Source: Pyrocephalus nanus (Eukaryota; Chordata; Aves; Passeriformes; Tyrannidae). From it: a DNA stretch of 64,000 nucleotides. Below are positions 1 to 12,545 of this stretch, in pieces. Under the pieces are notes generated by a model. That model did not search any database, had not been told where the DNA came from, and saw only the letters and a list, made by a program, of their open reading frames with translations. The stretch lies in NCBI GenBank assembly GCA_038380795.1, contig CM076262.1:70638629-70702628 (forward strand), given 5' to 3'. Position numbers and translations under genes: made by a program. Numbering within the stretch: position 1 is the stretch's first letter; every line of letters begins with the position of its first letter.

Positions 1-798
1 AATGCTTTGAACAGTCTTACTTGATCCACAGCTTAAATGCTGCTTCAGGGAAGCCAAACTCTGGCTGTTTGACTTCCCAGTTGGTGTCCATGTGTTTGTG
101 GTAACCTGTTCTTGTGTGCTGACAGGCAGTAAGAATCACGGAGCAATTTAGGATAGAGAGAACTTCTGAGATTGGAATGAGATGATCCAACCCTTATCCA
201 AAGCAAGTCCTAAAATGGGACTGAAACACTGCGTTGCTTTGGAGTGCTTTTTTCCAAAACCTGCTGTTGCTGTGGTATATTTCATTATATTAAAATACTG
301 AAAATCCAAAAGTTTCTCAGTGAATTAGATGTTCAGTTTATTCAGTGTGCAGGTGTGTCTGTTTTCAGGTTTTTTCCTTCTTTTGGCTTAATCCTTGGAG
401 ACTGCTAAAATGATTGAGGTTTGCTTCATGAAGGTTTAACTTTGTTTAACTTTATTGAGTAAGTGATGCAGGGATATGCATCTGCTCCTGGGTTTAGTCC
501 CTGTTGGTCTTTAAGGGTGTTTGAGAGAGAGCTGTTGTGTTTTTACCCTCTGGAAGTTAACGTAGCCACGCACCCAGTGCTGTTGTGCAGATCCTGGTGC
601 ACACTTTGCTCCCTGTGCCACGGGAAACCTGCAGTGTGAGCTTCCTGTGTTCCCATCTCTGCTGCCAGGGCTGTGTAAGCATTTCTGTGGAAGGATTTTG
701 TATTTTCTTGGTTTTTAATCCAAAGTCTGTAAGCAGTATTAAGAACTGAAAATTCTTCCATACCATAAGAATGCCTTTAATTACCGGATTTGTGGAGC
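1..798. other. Unique non-coding sequence, probably RASSF8 5' intron
   Basis: No exon, CR1 fragment or RNA gene can be recognised here. Base composition is AT-rich and ordinary. That it is intron of RASSF8 is inferred only from the next coding exon lying at 15.5 kb on the + strand and the absence of any CpG-island promoter between. Confidence 0.5.
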
Positions 799-2130
799 TA
801 AAATCCCTCTTGCCTTTTTCTTCCTTTTTTTTTCTTCCTTTTTTTTTTCTTCCTTTTTTTTTCTTCCTTTTTTTTTCTTTTTTTTTCTTCCTTTTTTTTC
901 TTCCTTTTTTTTCTTCCTTTTTTTCTTCCTTTTTTTTCTTCCTTTTTTTTCTTCCTTTTTTTTCTTCCTTTTTTTTCTTCCTTTTTTTTCTTCCTTTTTT
1001 TTCTTCCTTTTTTTTCTTCCTTTTTTTCTTCCTTTTTTTTTCTTCCTTTTTTTTCTTCCTTTTTTTTCTTCCTTTTTTTTTCTTCCTTTTTTTTTCTTCC
1101 TTTTTTTTTCTTCCTTTTTTTTCTTCCTTTTTTTTCTTCCTTTTTTTTCTTCCTTTTTTTTCTTCCTTTTTTTTTCTCCTTCCTTTTTTTTTCTCCTTCC
1201 TTTTTTTCTCCTTCCTTTTTTTCTCCTTCCTTTTTTTCTCCTTCCTTTTTTTCTCCTTCCTTTTTTTCTCCTTCCTTTTTTTTCTCCTTCCTTTTTTTCT
1301 CCTTCCTTTTTTTCTCCTTCCTTTTTTTTTCTCCTTCCTTTTTTTTTCTCCTTCCTTTTTTTTTTTCCTTCCTTTTTTTTTCTCCTTCCTTTTTTTCTCC
1401 TTTTTTTTTCTCCTTCCTTTTTTTTTCTCCTTCCTTTTTTTTTCTCCTTCCTTTTTTTTTCTCCTTCCTTTTTTTTTCTCCTTCCTTTTTTTTTCTCCTT
1501 CCTTTTTTTTTCTCCTTCCTTTTTTTTTCTCCTTCCTTTTTTTTTCTCCTTCCTTTTTTTTCTCCTTCCTTTTTTTTCCTTCCTTTTTTTTCCTTCCTTT
1601 TTTTTTTGTCTTCCTTTTTTTTTGTCTTCCTTTTTTTTTGTCTTCCTTTTTTTTTGTCTTCCTTTTTTTTTGTCTTCCTTTTTTTTTGTCTTCCTTTTTT
1701 TTTGTCTTCCTTTTTTTTTGTCTTCCTTTTTTTTTGTCTTCCTTTTTTTTTGTCTTCCTTTTTTTTTGTCTTCCTTTTTTTTTGTCTTCCTTTTTTTTTG
1801 TCTTCCTTTTTTTTTGTCTTCCTTTTTTTTTGTCTTCCTTTTTTTTTGTCTTCCTTTTTTTTTGTCTTCCTTTTTTTTTGTCTTCCTTTTTTTTTGTCTT
1901 CCTTTTTTTTTGTCTTCCTTTTTTTTTGTCTTCCTTTTTTTTTGTCTTCCTTTTTTTTTGTCTTCCTTTTTTTTTGTCTTCCTTTTTTTTTGTCTTCCTT
2001 TTTTTTTGTCTTCCTTTTTTTTTGTCTTCCTTTTTTTTTGTCTTCCTTTTTTTTTTTGTCTTTTTTTTTTTTTTTGTCTTTTTTTTTTTTGTCTTCCTTT
2101 TTTTTTTTGTCTTCCTTTTTTTTTTTTTTA
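799..2130 (+). repeat. 1.3 kb homopyrimidine satellite (T-rich, three nested unit types)
   Basis: The + strand is almost purely T and C, with isolated G in the right third. Three blocks follow each other. About 820-1165 has units of CTTCC plus 7-9 T. About 1165-1600 has units of CTCCTTCC plus 7-9 T. From 1608 to about 2050 an exact 16-bp unit, GTCTTCC plus nine T, recurs: the G falls at 1608, 1624 and every 16 bases to 2040, giving 27 consecutive identical intervals, after which the array decays into longer T runs. Long open frames on both strands (Phe/Leu/Ser-rich on +, Lys/Arg/Glu-rich on -) are a by-product of the composition and are not genes. The tract is able in principle to form intramolecular triplex DNA. 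Exact copy number may be affected by assembly. Confidence 0.95.
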
Positions 2131-5100
2131 TTTTTGGCAGTATGATGTACATTGGGGTACATTCTTGGTCTGCCTGTACCAGAGAATGTAACCCTACAGA
2201 GCTGCTTCCAGGAAACCTCCCTCACCATTGTCTTAAGCACTGCTTCCTAAATGCAGATTTCTGAATTTCTGGATGCTGAAGTTCTATCAGCTGGAATTTG
2301 GTTCCAGGCCTGAATCCATGCTGCTCAGATATCTGTTCTGATACTGTTATCCTAAATAACACGCTGCTGCTTGAGCACTTTGAAGAATTAGGTGTTCTGA
2401 TGGCAGGTAAGAAACTCGTACCCCCATTTGCCTTTTTTTCTTAGCATGTTTGTCCTTAAAAGTGTGTTTTGACGGGGCACAGCAGTTTCTGTTCAGCTGG
2501 TGGTGGATTTTGGTGGTGTTGATTTAGGCTTCAGAATCCTTGTATTAGATTGCTGCTTGTCAGCAAAGTGCAGGACACACCATGTGGAAACAGTGTGACC
2601 CCAGCTCCAGCAGTGGAATTCGGATAAAGTGATACTGTTTTCTCTCCTTTTTTTAAAAAAAAATTATTATTTCTCTGGTAAAAGGCATGAGTTTGCACGA
2701 GCATAGCTTTATGAATCTGCCTTAACTTTGTGAAAGCAAATATTTCAGGAATAACTTGAAGGTGTTATATTCTTTCTCTGGATACACCAGGTGTTAAAGC
2801 CCTACTGAAGCAAAAAAAAAAAAAAAAAGTATTACTGACATTGAAAGCTCTCAGTTTTTGTTACTTCAGCCTAAACAGTTTGGCTTCCTCCTTCTAGGAT
2901 CCCAGTGAACTTTTGTAAGTGGAAGAACTGAAAACAGTTGAACAAGCAGGACTGCAGCCCCAAAGTTGTTTTTAATTAAAGGCTCTCTCTTTTGCAGACT
3001 ACTCCCACATAGAGGGTTGGAAGCTCCTAAATTTCCATGCATAGAATTTTTCTTTATTCCCCTGGGAGGACAATGGACTTGACCACCTACAAAGAATGCA
3101 GATTTTGCAGTGCAAGCAAAAAAAAAATAAAAAAAAAAAAAAAAAAAAAAAAAAAAGAAAAGCTTCCTCTCCAGGCAGGGATTGGCTGGGAATGAAAATA
3201 AGAGCTGGATGTTTTTGGTTGTGCTGTTCTTCTTGCAATCCATGTGCAACACAGTTTCATTTTACAGAGAAAGCCAAGCTGTCCATCCTGACTGTGCTGG
3301 TTGCAAACACACAGAGGAATTCTCAGGCCATGAGAGTAGATGTTCCAGGTCAAAGTTTAGGGTGGTCAGTAGGTCAAGGAGGGAATTGCACTCAAATTCA
3401 GGTTATGGTAAAAATGCATTAAAAGTGACCTTACCGTGATCTTTAATCAGGGGACCAGATTTCTACCAGTGAGAGCAGGTTTATTCCTTTTTTTTTTATT
3501 TTATTTTTATCTTAAGATAAAATGGCTTCTAAAAGCCAAAAAGGGAAAACCAATCAAAACTTTGTGATTGAAACATGATGATGAGCTTGTTCTTATCAAT
3601 TACCAGTGTGTAGCTGTCATGGTTCATTTGGATCCCTTCAAATTTATGGGACAACATCCTCTGTAAATTAAGCTTTATTTTATGAGCTCGTTAGGAAAGG
3701 AAACAAAGATGATAAATAATCGTGTCTCTTCCAGTGCCTTCCCTTCAGAGGAGTGCCACTTCATGTGCACTGTTTACACAAGAACATTCCACTCTAAAAC
3801 GATAAAGGTTTGGGCAATCCAGTTCTCCTGGTTTTGATATGCTGAGAAAAGGGATCATGAAGTTTAAAGAAGTGCAAATCCCATGACAATTCCCAGTTTT
3901 CCATGCTTGGTTTCTAGCACATAACCATTAAATCATTGCAAACATTCCCTCTATTGTATATAATGGACTCTGAAATAAAGTTAATCATAACTGTTTCTAT
4001 GACTAAGATGAGGAGAAAGAAGGAGGAGGGTTCTTTTAGGTGACTAAATTGCCAGGGGTTCCTTGGAAAACTTGAAGCTCACTCAATAATTAACATAAAA
4101 GTTGTTTGCCCTTAAAATGAAGATGTGCAGTGAAAACCTGAAGCATTTAAAACAAAGAAACAAACTACAAAAAACAGAAGATGGGGATCTTTAGCAAATG
4201 AGATCAGAATTTTGAGTCACTAGGGTACATCTCTTTTGGACCACTGCATCTGAGGTGTTTGACACGATTGAAGTGACAGGGCCTGAGGTCTCGGCACTTT
4301 TTGGAAATTAAAGCCCCTTGAACGTCTGAAACACAGAGGAACATGTGCTGCAGGCATGATCTTAAATTAGCTGCTCTTGAAACTACAGGCCTTTAGTGTC
4401 ACCTCTTCAGCAGCACAGATGTCCCAAGGACTGGAATGCTTCTGGGGCTTTTACCCTTCTTCTTTTTTAATGCAGGCCTGCATTATCTTCATATAATGTA
4501 AAACTCTACTACACTCTGTGCTAAAGGTGCCCAAGCCACATTGGGCTAATGCTTTCTTCAGGGGAATGGATTCCTTCTTTTTGATAAAGACACCTAGGAG
4601 CACACAGGCAGTTTGGACAGGGATGTTTAATGTGGCTTTTCAGTTTGCTCATCAGAAAAAACCCAACCAACCAAACTGTAATTCTCTTTTCTGGTACTTC
4701 TGTAATTGTGGGGGGTTTGTTTTGGGTTTTGATTTGTTTGTTTATGGTGGTTTGTTCTCTTTTTTTGGTTTAAATGTCATGTTTTGGATGCCTGGGCTCA
4801 TGAACGCTTTATATTTTGGATAATTTTAATCTTTATTTGTTCACTGGCTTATGATCAGCACGAACTTTCTGTGGGCGCCTCCCCCTGAGTTCTTTGCAAA
4901 GTTTAGATTGCTTGCTAGGTAACTGTGCTTAATAAGCCATTCTGCTCTCCTGCTGTCACCTGGGATTGCACACTTCCATAGCTGCAAATCAGTAAAGACT
5001 GGAAATCCCAGCAACCACTTCCAGGCTCCTTTTGTTAAGATCCCTCACGTGGCTCTAAATCCTTAACTCTACCTATTTTAATTAACTCATTCACTGCTGC

Positions 5101-6374
5101 TGGTGGCTCTGCCAACTGTGTTTTCTTCAGCACCAGTGTCTGGCATCTCAGGTTATCTCATAAGTTCAGAAACATATGGTGAAGATTCACCACAATTAGA
5201 GGAATGATGATAAAATTCCCTCTAGAGGGACAGCCCGACATCCAAAAGGCTTGATTAATTCACCCATCTTCGGGATACTGTCCAGCTCTTCACAGCAGAA
5301 CTCTGTCTTGGCCTCCCTAAAAGGCAACAGAAACCCCCCAGAAAAGGGGATGTCCTGCCCAAGGTGTGCAGGGCACGTGGAGATGAGAATGAGAAGCAGT
5401 AGGATCACACTTTTGATCCATTGGGGTTGGGTAGGCACTCTGCAGAAGCAGGATAAAAGGGAGAATCTGAAGGAGGACAGGGACATTTAACTAGAGTTCC
5501 CCCTCTAGGTGTGTGTCTGAGGTGACTTCTGCAAGTGTCAAGAGTTCACTTGGGAAAATGCACGCCAAATAAGAAGGGCAGGGATGAGTGTGGAAGGACT
5601 TCCTGAAGGAAAATAAGTGGATCACGTATGATGTACTAGAGAAAGGGGAGGGCTGCTTTGTGCTCTCCTGCTTTTGGCCGGGCTGCTGACTCCAGAAATC
5701 TGTCCTGAGGTCGTTGTTTTGGATGGGGTTGTTGAGGGTGCAGTGAGGAGGAAGATGAAATCACGAGGAGCAGAGATGAAAGCCTGGAACTGCATGGCCA
5801 GTAGTGAAAGGCTGGATCTCAGAAAGGTACAAAATGTAGATGCTGTCTGAAAACACAGAGGGGAATAAGTTGAAAGCTGTGCTGGTTTAAAAATGGTTGC
5901 AACAGAGAAAGAAAGTGGGAATGGGTAAATTAAAGCCTTTTTTTCCTCCCTTGCTGTGTTGAATTTGACCTGACATCCCTTTTCCATTGGCATAGCAGAC
6001 TGTGACTTCTGTTTAACTGCTGTCAGACTTTTGGCATAGAATCCTGTTTTTCCTGAAGAGTTCTTTGCTGGGTCATTCCATGAATTCTGTGATGGTTGTA
6101 GGACTTCCAAGGGGACGTTGCTCGTGTCTACACTTACTGCTCCTCCCAGTGAGTCTTGGACCTCTTAGGTGAGTTTTAGCCAGACTTAAAGATAATTAGT
6201 GGTTTAGAAAATGTGAAGTTCATAAGTTTCCCTAAAATTATAAGCTGAATAGGGAACCTAAGCACACACCTTCTGGTGGTATTCACTTCCACATCCATTT
6301 TGAGGCAGTGTGGCCAAAGACCATGTGGTTCTAGCACTGCCACTGAAAGCAGGACTGTGGCTATTCAAAGTGAA
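2131..6374. other. Unique AT-rich non-coding sequence with A runs
   Basis: No exon or full repeat is recognised. Simple runs include A at about 2813-2829 and a 40-bp A-rich run at about 3118-3160. A T/G-only style tract lies near 4708-4765. Short open frames here have no recognisable family and no splice-site support. Confidence 0.5.
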
Positions 6375-6633
6375 AACTGTGGGAATCTCAAACTGAAAAA
6401 AGGGAAACTTAGGTTGGATATATGGAAGAAACTCTTCCTTGTGAGGGTGGGGAGGCCCTGGCACAGCTTGCCCAGAGAAGCTGTGGCTGCCCCATCCCTG
6501 GAAGTGTCCAAGGCCAGGTTGGATGGGGCTCTGAGCAACCTGGGCTAGTGGAAGGTGTCCCTGCCCATGGCAGGGGGTTGGACTAAGATGATCATTAAGG
6601 TCCCTTCCAACCCAAACCATTCTGTGATTCCAT
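6375..6633 (+). mobile_element. CR1 LINE fragment, 3' end
   Basis: The stretch carries the typical avian CR1 3' untranslated signature: a block around 6447-6475 (gtgagggtggggaggccctgg), the 'cccagagaagctgtggctg' block, 'ggttggatggggctctgagc', and the terminal part ending in 'cattctgtgattcc'. It is 5'-truncated, as most CR1 copies are, and has no coding capacity. Confidence 0.9.
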
Positions 6634-8184
6634 GAAGATTACCTCAGATTTTGCTCTAATAAAATTAGCCAACCTCACGGTTTTCTGGAGAGGGCAAATA
6701 TTTAAGTGATCCAGCTGAGTCTTTCTTTGCTTCTTCTATTCTGCTTCTTTTGTGCTTGGGGAAATACAGAAGTAAACATAGCCAAGTGTAAATTTTTAGA
6801 AAGTGATGGGTTCCCCCCACTCATTTATCTTAATTAAAAATTTAAAGACTCCTTGTAGAAATATGCTCTGTTCTGTCTTGCAGACTCTTCCAGGCTACCA
6901 AGAGAGTGACTTGAAAGTTCTTAAGTAATGTTTAGTGAATAATGTAGCTGCTCACTGAATAAAACTGTGAGATTATAATTTTTTTGAAGCAGTTATGTTG
7001 ATTAAGTTGAAAGTGCCTCACCTTATTTCTGTTTCATGAATTACATTTCATTACAGTGAGATTTCGGTGGTCTTGTTGTACCATGGCTTCAAATCATAGG
7101 ATTAACTGACTTTTAAAACTTCAGTTAATGCAAATTCAAGTAGATATGTCTGTTTAGATGCATTTTTATTTCCTGCATCCTTCAGTACAAGCATGGAAGT
7201 GGAGGACTGGGCTCATTTGCATGCAATGTTCCCCAAAATATAGTGGGAGAAGGTGTTGTGTTTGGGTTCATATCTTGAAACTTGGGAAGTTTAATGGGTT
7301 TTTAGTGTGTTTTCCTGAGATGTGCCCTCAGTTCACATTTGAGTCCAGGGAGCACCTCTCTCCCACAGCTGAGGCTCAGTGGGGCTGTAGGCAAATGACA
7401 AAACATGACAAACGCTGCACGTGGGCTTGACTGGGGTATAAAGAGCAGATTCAGCCTCACAAAACCAAGGGTTAATGCAGTTCTCACCAAAACAGAGCTG
7501 ATGATTTTGCTGCCGTTATAGTCAATACTGGCATTGCACACTGGTGTCTTCAGTCCCTCACCTGGGTGTGTTTGTGGACAAACGTGAGGGGAAAAGTTGA
7601 ATGGGTGGAGCTGTGTCTTCCCTGGAGCCAGCTGGGACAGTGACCTCCTTTTCTCTCCTTTGAAGCGAGGGCCTCTCAGGGTGCAAGGCACCTTTGAAGT
7701 TGTGTGTGTATTGTAGCTTTTGTATAAATATTTCCCCTACGATGAAATAGCTTGCTTACTCCTCTGCTTTTTTTTGTTTTGTTTTGTTTTCTTCTGCTCC
7801 CACGCACTCTTTAGGCCGTATTAGAGATGTATGGATGTAACTCGCACTTAATGTTGCTGTTTATTAACAAAGTGTGGTGTAATAAAGCTGCTCTCCCAAA
7901 TGCACTGTATGTTTCATACTAATGAGGAACAAATACTTACACGGCTTTGGAAGACATTGCAGAGCAGTAAATGTATGCCTGGTGACTGAGATGATGAATC
8001 ACGAGATGTTTATTTAATGCACATGACTTTTTTTTTTTTTGGGGGGGGGGGGAGCCATTTATCTTAGCATTTATATGCTGTGCAGCCTCCTTTGCATGTG
8101 GAAAAGGATATTCCTCTGGCACAGAAATAAAATGCATCCCAGCTGCTGCCTTAAACCTCTGCTGTGCTGCATCCAGCTCTCCTG
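6634..8184. other. Unique non-coding sequence
   Basis: Nothing recognisable beyond simple sequence: a TTTTG-type tract near 7769-7790 and a T run followed by a G run at about 8029-8052. Confidence 0.5.
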
Positions 8185-8652
8185 TTGGAGTGAGCCCAGA
8201 GGAATCCACCAAGGTGATCAGAGGGGTGGAGCACCTCTCCTGTGAGGACAGGCTGGGAGAATTGGGATTGTTCAGCCTGGAGAAGTGGAGGTGACCTGCA
8301 GGGTCACCTAATTGTGGCCTTCCAGAACCTGAAGGGAGCCCACAGGATGGAGAGAGATTGTTGACGAGGGCCTGGAGTGACAGGACAAGGGGGAATGGCT
8401 TCAAACTGACAGAGACCAGGTTTAGATTGGATATTAGGGAGAAATTCTTCCCTGTGAGGGTGGGGAGGCCCTGGCACAGGTTGCCCAGAGAAGCTGTGGC
8501 TGTCCCATGCCTGGAAGTGTCCAAGGCCAGGTTGGATGGGGCTCTGAGCGACCTGGGATAGTGGAAGGTGTCCCTGCCCATGACAGGGGGGTGTAGTTGG
8601 ATAACCTTTTAAGGTCCTTTCCAACCCAAACCATTCCATAATTCTGTGATCC
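8185..8652 (+). mobile_element. CR1 LINE fragment, longer 3' end copy
   Basis: This copy extends further upstream than the others. It includes 'ggagcacctctcctgtgagg' and 'ttcagcctggagaagtgg' (about 8227-8287), 'aatggcttcaaactgac' (8393-8409), then the usual 3' blocks through 'aaccattccataattctgtg'. Orientation is + by the terminal 'attctgtg' motif at the right end. Confidence 0.9.
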
Positions 8653-11600
8653 AACCCTTTCCAGAACAGTGATGTGCAGTGAGGCTCTCTGGGATGGGTC
8701 TGTTCATTCCAGCATCTCTGACAGGATTGTTTCACACTGATAGTTTTGTTTGTTAGAAGTCGGAATACAGAGTGAGGGAAAGTAGTGTTTCATGTAAAAC
8801 CACCTGCAGGCGATACTTCAGTCCTTATCCTGAAACAGATTCAGGGTTGGGGTTTAGTGATTAAACCTGCTTGAATCAAACTCAGACTTGTATCACAGTA
8901 AATCTTATCTCAAGTGCTGAAAGAAGCCCTGCATTAGATATTGTTTTGATTTGCTGGTACATATCCTGAGTGTAACGCTCTTAACTTTTCAAACTTCTGC
9001 TCTGGAAGCTCTCAGACTGAAATCTAGTTAGTTAGAAGCAAAGATCCTTGCAACTCTGACTTGAGCATTTCCAAAATGCCCTTGGGTTTTTTGTACCTCA
9101 GCTCTGTGTGAGGTTCAGATGCTTTTTATATCTGAAGTTAGGGAAAGGAGAGTGTTAATTTTGGAGTTGTTGTTCCTGTTGAATTAATTCAAGTGAGAGA
9201 GTGTGAAATTTACTGTTAAAAATGCAAGGTTATGTTCTCAGCGGTGACCAAATACAAAGGAACTTGAATAAGCCATCTGTTTCCTTGGCTCACCTGCTGG
9301 CTTGTTTTGCTTTCCAGCCTTTTGTGGGGGATTTGAAGAATGTTTTGGAGCAGAGTTGGGTCGAGCCTCGAGGCTCCAAAACTCACAGACATTGAGAGGT
9401 TTTGGGAACAGTAGCACTCCAGCCATCCACAGCCGTTCGTGACAGAGGGTTGGAACTTGGCTTTCCATGAAGGCACGTGGATTTTAGACACAAGCTGTGA
9501 TCATGTGCAGGAGGAAGATGTCCTGAAGACAAACGTGCTTGCTGAAGTTAGAGGTCGTTCTGAAAATTGAAACACCGAAGATAAAAATACGATTTTCAAG
9601 GTGGAAGAATTGTTTCAACTGGTAACTGGATGGTTGCCATTAACAAAATGTATCTTTGAAAGGGATGACAAGAAGCCTGGATAAAAGCTTCACCTCCTCT
9701 TATCACTCCCGAGCCTCCAAAAGAAAACAAGTTAATTCTTTCTGAATAATTCTCACCAATACAAAGAGAAGAGAGACTGACAATTTTGTTTTTTTCTGTG
9801 CTGTAAAGATTGCAGCCCAAGGAGAGATTTGGAGCTCAAGGAGAGGTCAGGGATGTTCTGTAATGATGCAAAATACCACTTGTAGCATCCCCTGTTTCAA
9901 AACAATGTTTCTTTCCCTCGTTTTTTCCCACCAGATTGTTAGCTGAGTTGCACAAGGAGAAACTGCCAAGCAAGCAGGAGTTCCTTTTTAAGGCGGTTGA
10001 GGGTTCTTGGATGGAAGTCAACTCGTAATTTGTCTGGGAAACTGGGATTTTGGGACTTCTGGGGGGGATTTTGGGTTATCCAGAGGCATAGTTTCTTGTA
10101 GCCACAGTTGCTAGAAACAACCTTCTGTACTCTTTAAGATTCATACAAACTCGTGTACCGGTGCTGTCCTGTCCTCTCCCAGGTTGTGTGGGTGTGCTTG
10201 GGTGTCACTTGTGGCACCTGGATTTTGGCCTGTTCCACACAGACAGGGGTTAGACCATCTTCTGGCCAGTCTCACGAGGGAGAATTCCTTGGTCTTAAAA
10301 GTCTCTCTCAGGCTCGTTCTCAACACTGTCATCTTCATGGTTGTGGGACCTCTGGTTTGTTTGTTTTTAAGAAGTGCTCATTATCTCAGAGGGTTCTTCT
10401 GGAATAGCAAAACAATAACACCCCACGGGTGTTGGTCCCACAAAAAAAAAATATTTGGATGCTACCTCTGTGTAAACACTTGCTTTTCAAAGAAAGTTTT
10501 AGCTGATTTCAAACCCACCCCCCCTTCCTTTCTGATAAAATTGTGTGTGCAGAAGACTTTCACTTTATATTTTTGACTTGAACCTGCGGTGGAAGATCTT
10601 TTTCCTTTTACTGATGGGAAGCTTCGTGTCTTGTAGGATATTTCTTCTTCCTCACTCTTAAGGGAGGAGGCTTTTTTGGAAAACGCTAGTGAGCTGGTTT
10701 CCAGCAGCCAGTTCTGTATTTGCAGTCATCTCCATCTGGGGAAAAAAAAAAAAAAAAATGTTGCTTTGCTCTGTACCAGGATTCTTCTGTTGGGGAAAAC
10801 CTGCCAAATGTGTTCCTGTTCACGGGGAGGGCACTGTCATGCTCTGATGGATGGTTCATCAGCTCTTTCTGGGTTATAAGCTGGGCTGGCTTATTTGTAC
10901 TTGTTTGTTTGGTATTTTCTAACCAAGCCTTACTAACATGGACTAGCAATTCTTATTAATGAATGGCTCCCAGTCTGGGTGGAACAAGCTGCCTTTTTGT
11001 CCAGGGGCCCTACCTTGTGTCATAACAGGGAGAAAACAAGGAGCACAACTTGGCCATAGTGCACAGAGAGTGACAAACAAAGGGTAAATGGCAGACTCCA
11101 AGTGATGTTTGGTTACAGCTAATTACAAATGAAAGCACTCTGACTTTCAGGTATAACTACACAACGTGCTGGCCACTTGTTGTGGCTACAGAAAGTTACT
11201 GAGCTGGCTGGTCAAAATTCTGGGGCAGGGTTTTAGCTCTGATTTGAGGTGCATGGCGCTTTCAGGTGGTGTGAACCCAGAAACGGGGTGGAATCAGCAT
11301 CCTAATTTTGGCTCTCAGGGTTTCTCATGACTTAACGCTTACGAGAAGGTGTTTGGCAAACATCTGCTTGGAATATTTGTCTCTTAAATACAACACTTAG
11401 TCTTCTGTGGAGCTTCAGCCTTTTCTGTATTTTGTAAACTAGCTGCAGAGAGGCAGCCAAATAGCATATATATATATATATATATTTGTATTGGTGTGTG
11501 TATATATGTGTGTTGGATTTTCTTTACACTTGAAAACTGAACAACTATCTGAAAGAGTTAAGATACCATCAGCCAATTAGGATGAAAGGGGAATTTAGGG

Positions 11601-12372
11601 AAAATGCTTAATGCATGGTAATTGAGGAGGCTTCAGGCAGGGTAGTGGAAAAAAAAAAAAAAAAAAAGGGAAGAAATGGCTGGGGGATGCCAGATTTGCA
11701 GTGCTTGGTTCTAGACAGAACTGCGTGTCACTCTGGAGCTGATGACTGACAGGCTGGGGAAAAGCTGTGATCAGAGGCGTGCTTTGGCTTGTGTGCCTCT
11801 CAGTAAATTGCTTTTGCATTCCTGTTCCCAGTCATCGCTAAAATAAGAAGTTGTGCATAAAATGAACTGGTTTTGAACTTTATGGGATGGAGAAACCTCA
11901 AGTGAGGTTTTTCCTCCAGCCCCTTCCACTGGCTTCAGAAAGGAATTTGTACTGTGTTGGAGGTAAGGATTATTTTGCCTCCATGTGCATTCTGGATGGA
12001 GACTTCAGGTCAAAAAATATATTTGGGGCTGTCAGGGTGGCCCTCAGTGGGAAGACAAATAAGCTGTTACTGATATGTGAGTTAACTGTCAGCAAATAAA
12101 GAACTGAATACATATGAAGGAAAACCAAATGCTGATAAGATGATGTTGCAAAGCTATAACTGGGAAGCAGAGATAGGCAAGCTGCCAGAAGGTTTTTTGG
12201 TTTTCAGACCTCTCTGTAAACTTCTAATGGATAGTCCTAGAAACCAAAACAAGCCTGGATTTTTTTTTTTTTTTAAACCTGTTTTAGGAGAGCTTTGCTT
12301 AGAAGTTACAGGGTGATTTCAGCACATAGATCTTCCACTTTGGATGTGTGTGTGTGTTACCAGTGACAGGTC
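8653..12372. other. Unique non-coding sequence with small simple repeats
   Basis: No exon recognised. An A run is at about 10741-10758, a (TA)n microsatellite at 11466-11486, and an A run at 11650-11668. Confidence 0.5.
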
Positions 12373-12545
12373 CCAAAAGGAACCACAGAGGTTGGAAAAG
12401 ACCTCCAAGATCAGAGTCCAGCCTTTCACCAAACACCACCATGTCAGCTAGAGCAGAGCACTGAGTCTAGTGTTTCCTTAAACACCTTCTGGGATGGTGA
12501 CTCCACCACCTCCCTGGCCAACCCTTTTGTTCACACACTCCTTTA
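12373..12545 (-). mobile_element. CR1 LINE fragment (minus orientation)
   Basis: Begins with the reverse-oriented CR1 terminus (cagaggttggaaaagacctc) followed by 'ccaagatcagagtccagcc' and 'accaaacaccaccatgtc', the antisense of a CR1 3' end. It belongs to a different and more diverged subfamily than the copy at 8.2 kb. Confidence 0.8.

Noticed and set aside
1608..2050. Regularly spaced repeats suggesting a CRISPR array
   Set aside because: The unit is 16 bp with no unique spacers, and this is vertebrate sequence; it is a tandem satellite.
557..2264. Long open frames (up to about 530 codons) rich in Lys/Arg/Glu on - and Phe/Leu/Ser on +
   Set aside because: They are translations of the pyrimidine satellite, open on several frames at once only because the repeat lacks stops.
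8029..8052. T run then G run as a possible telomere-like or structural element
   Set aside because: Only two homopolymers side by side, no TTAGGG units; likely simple sequence or sequencing noise.
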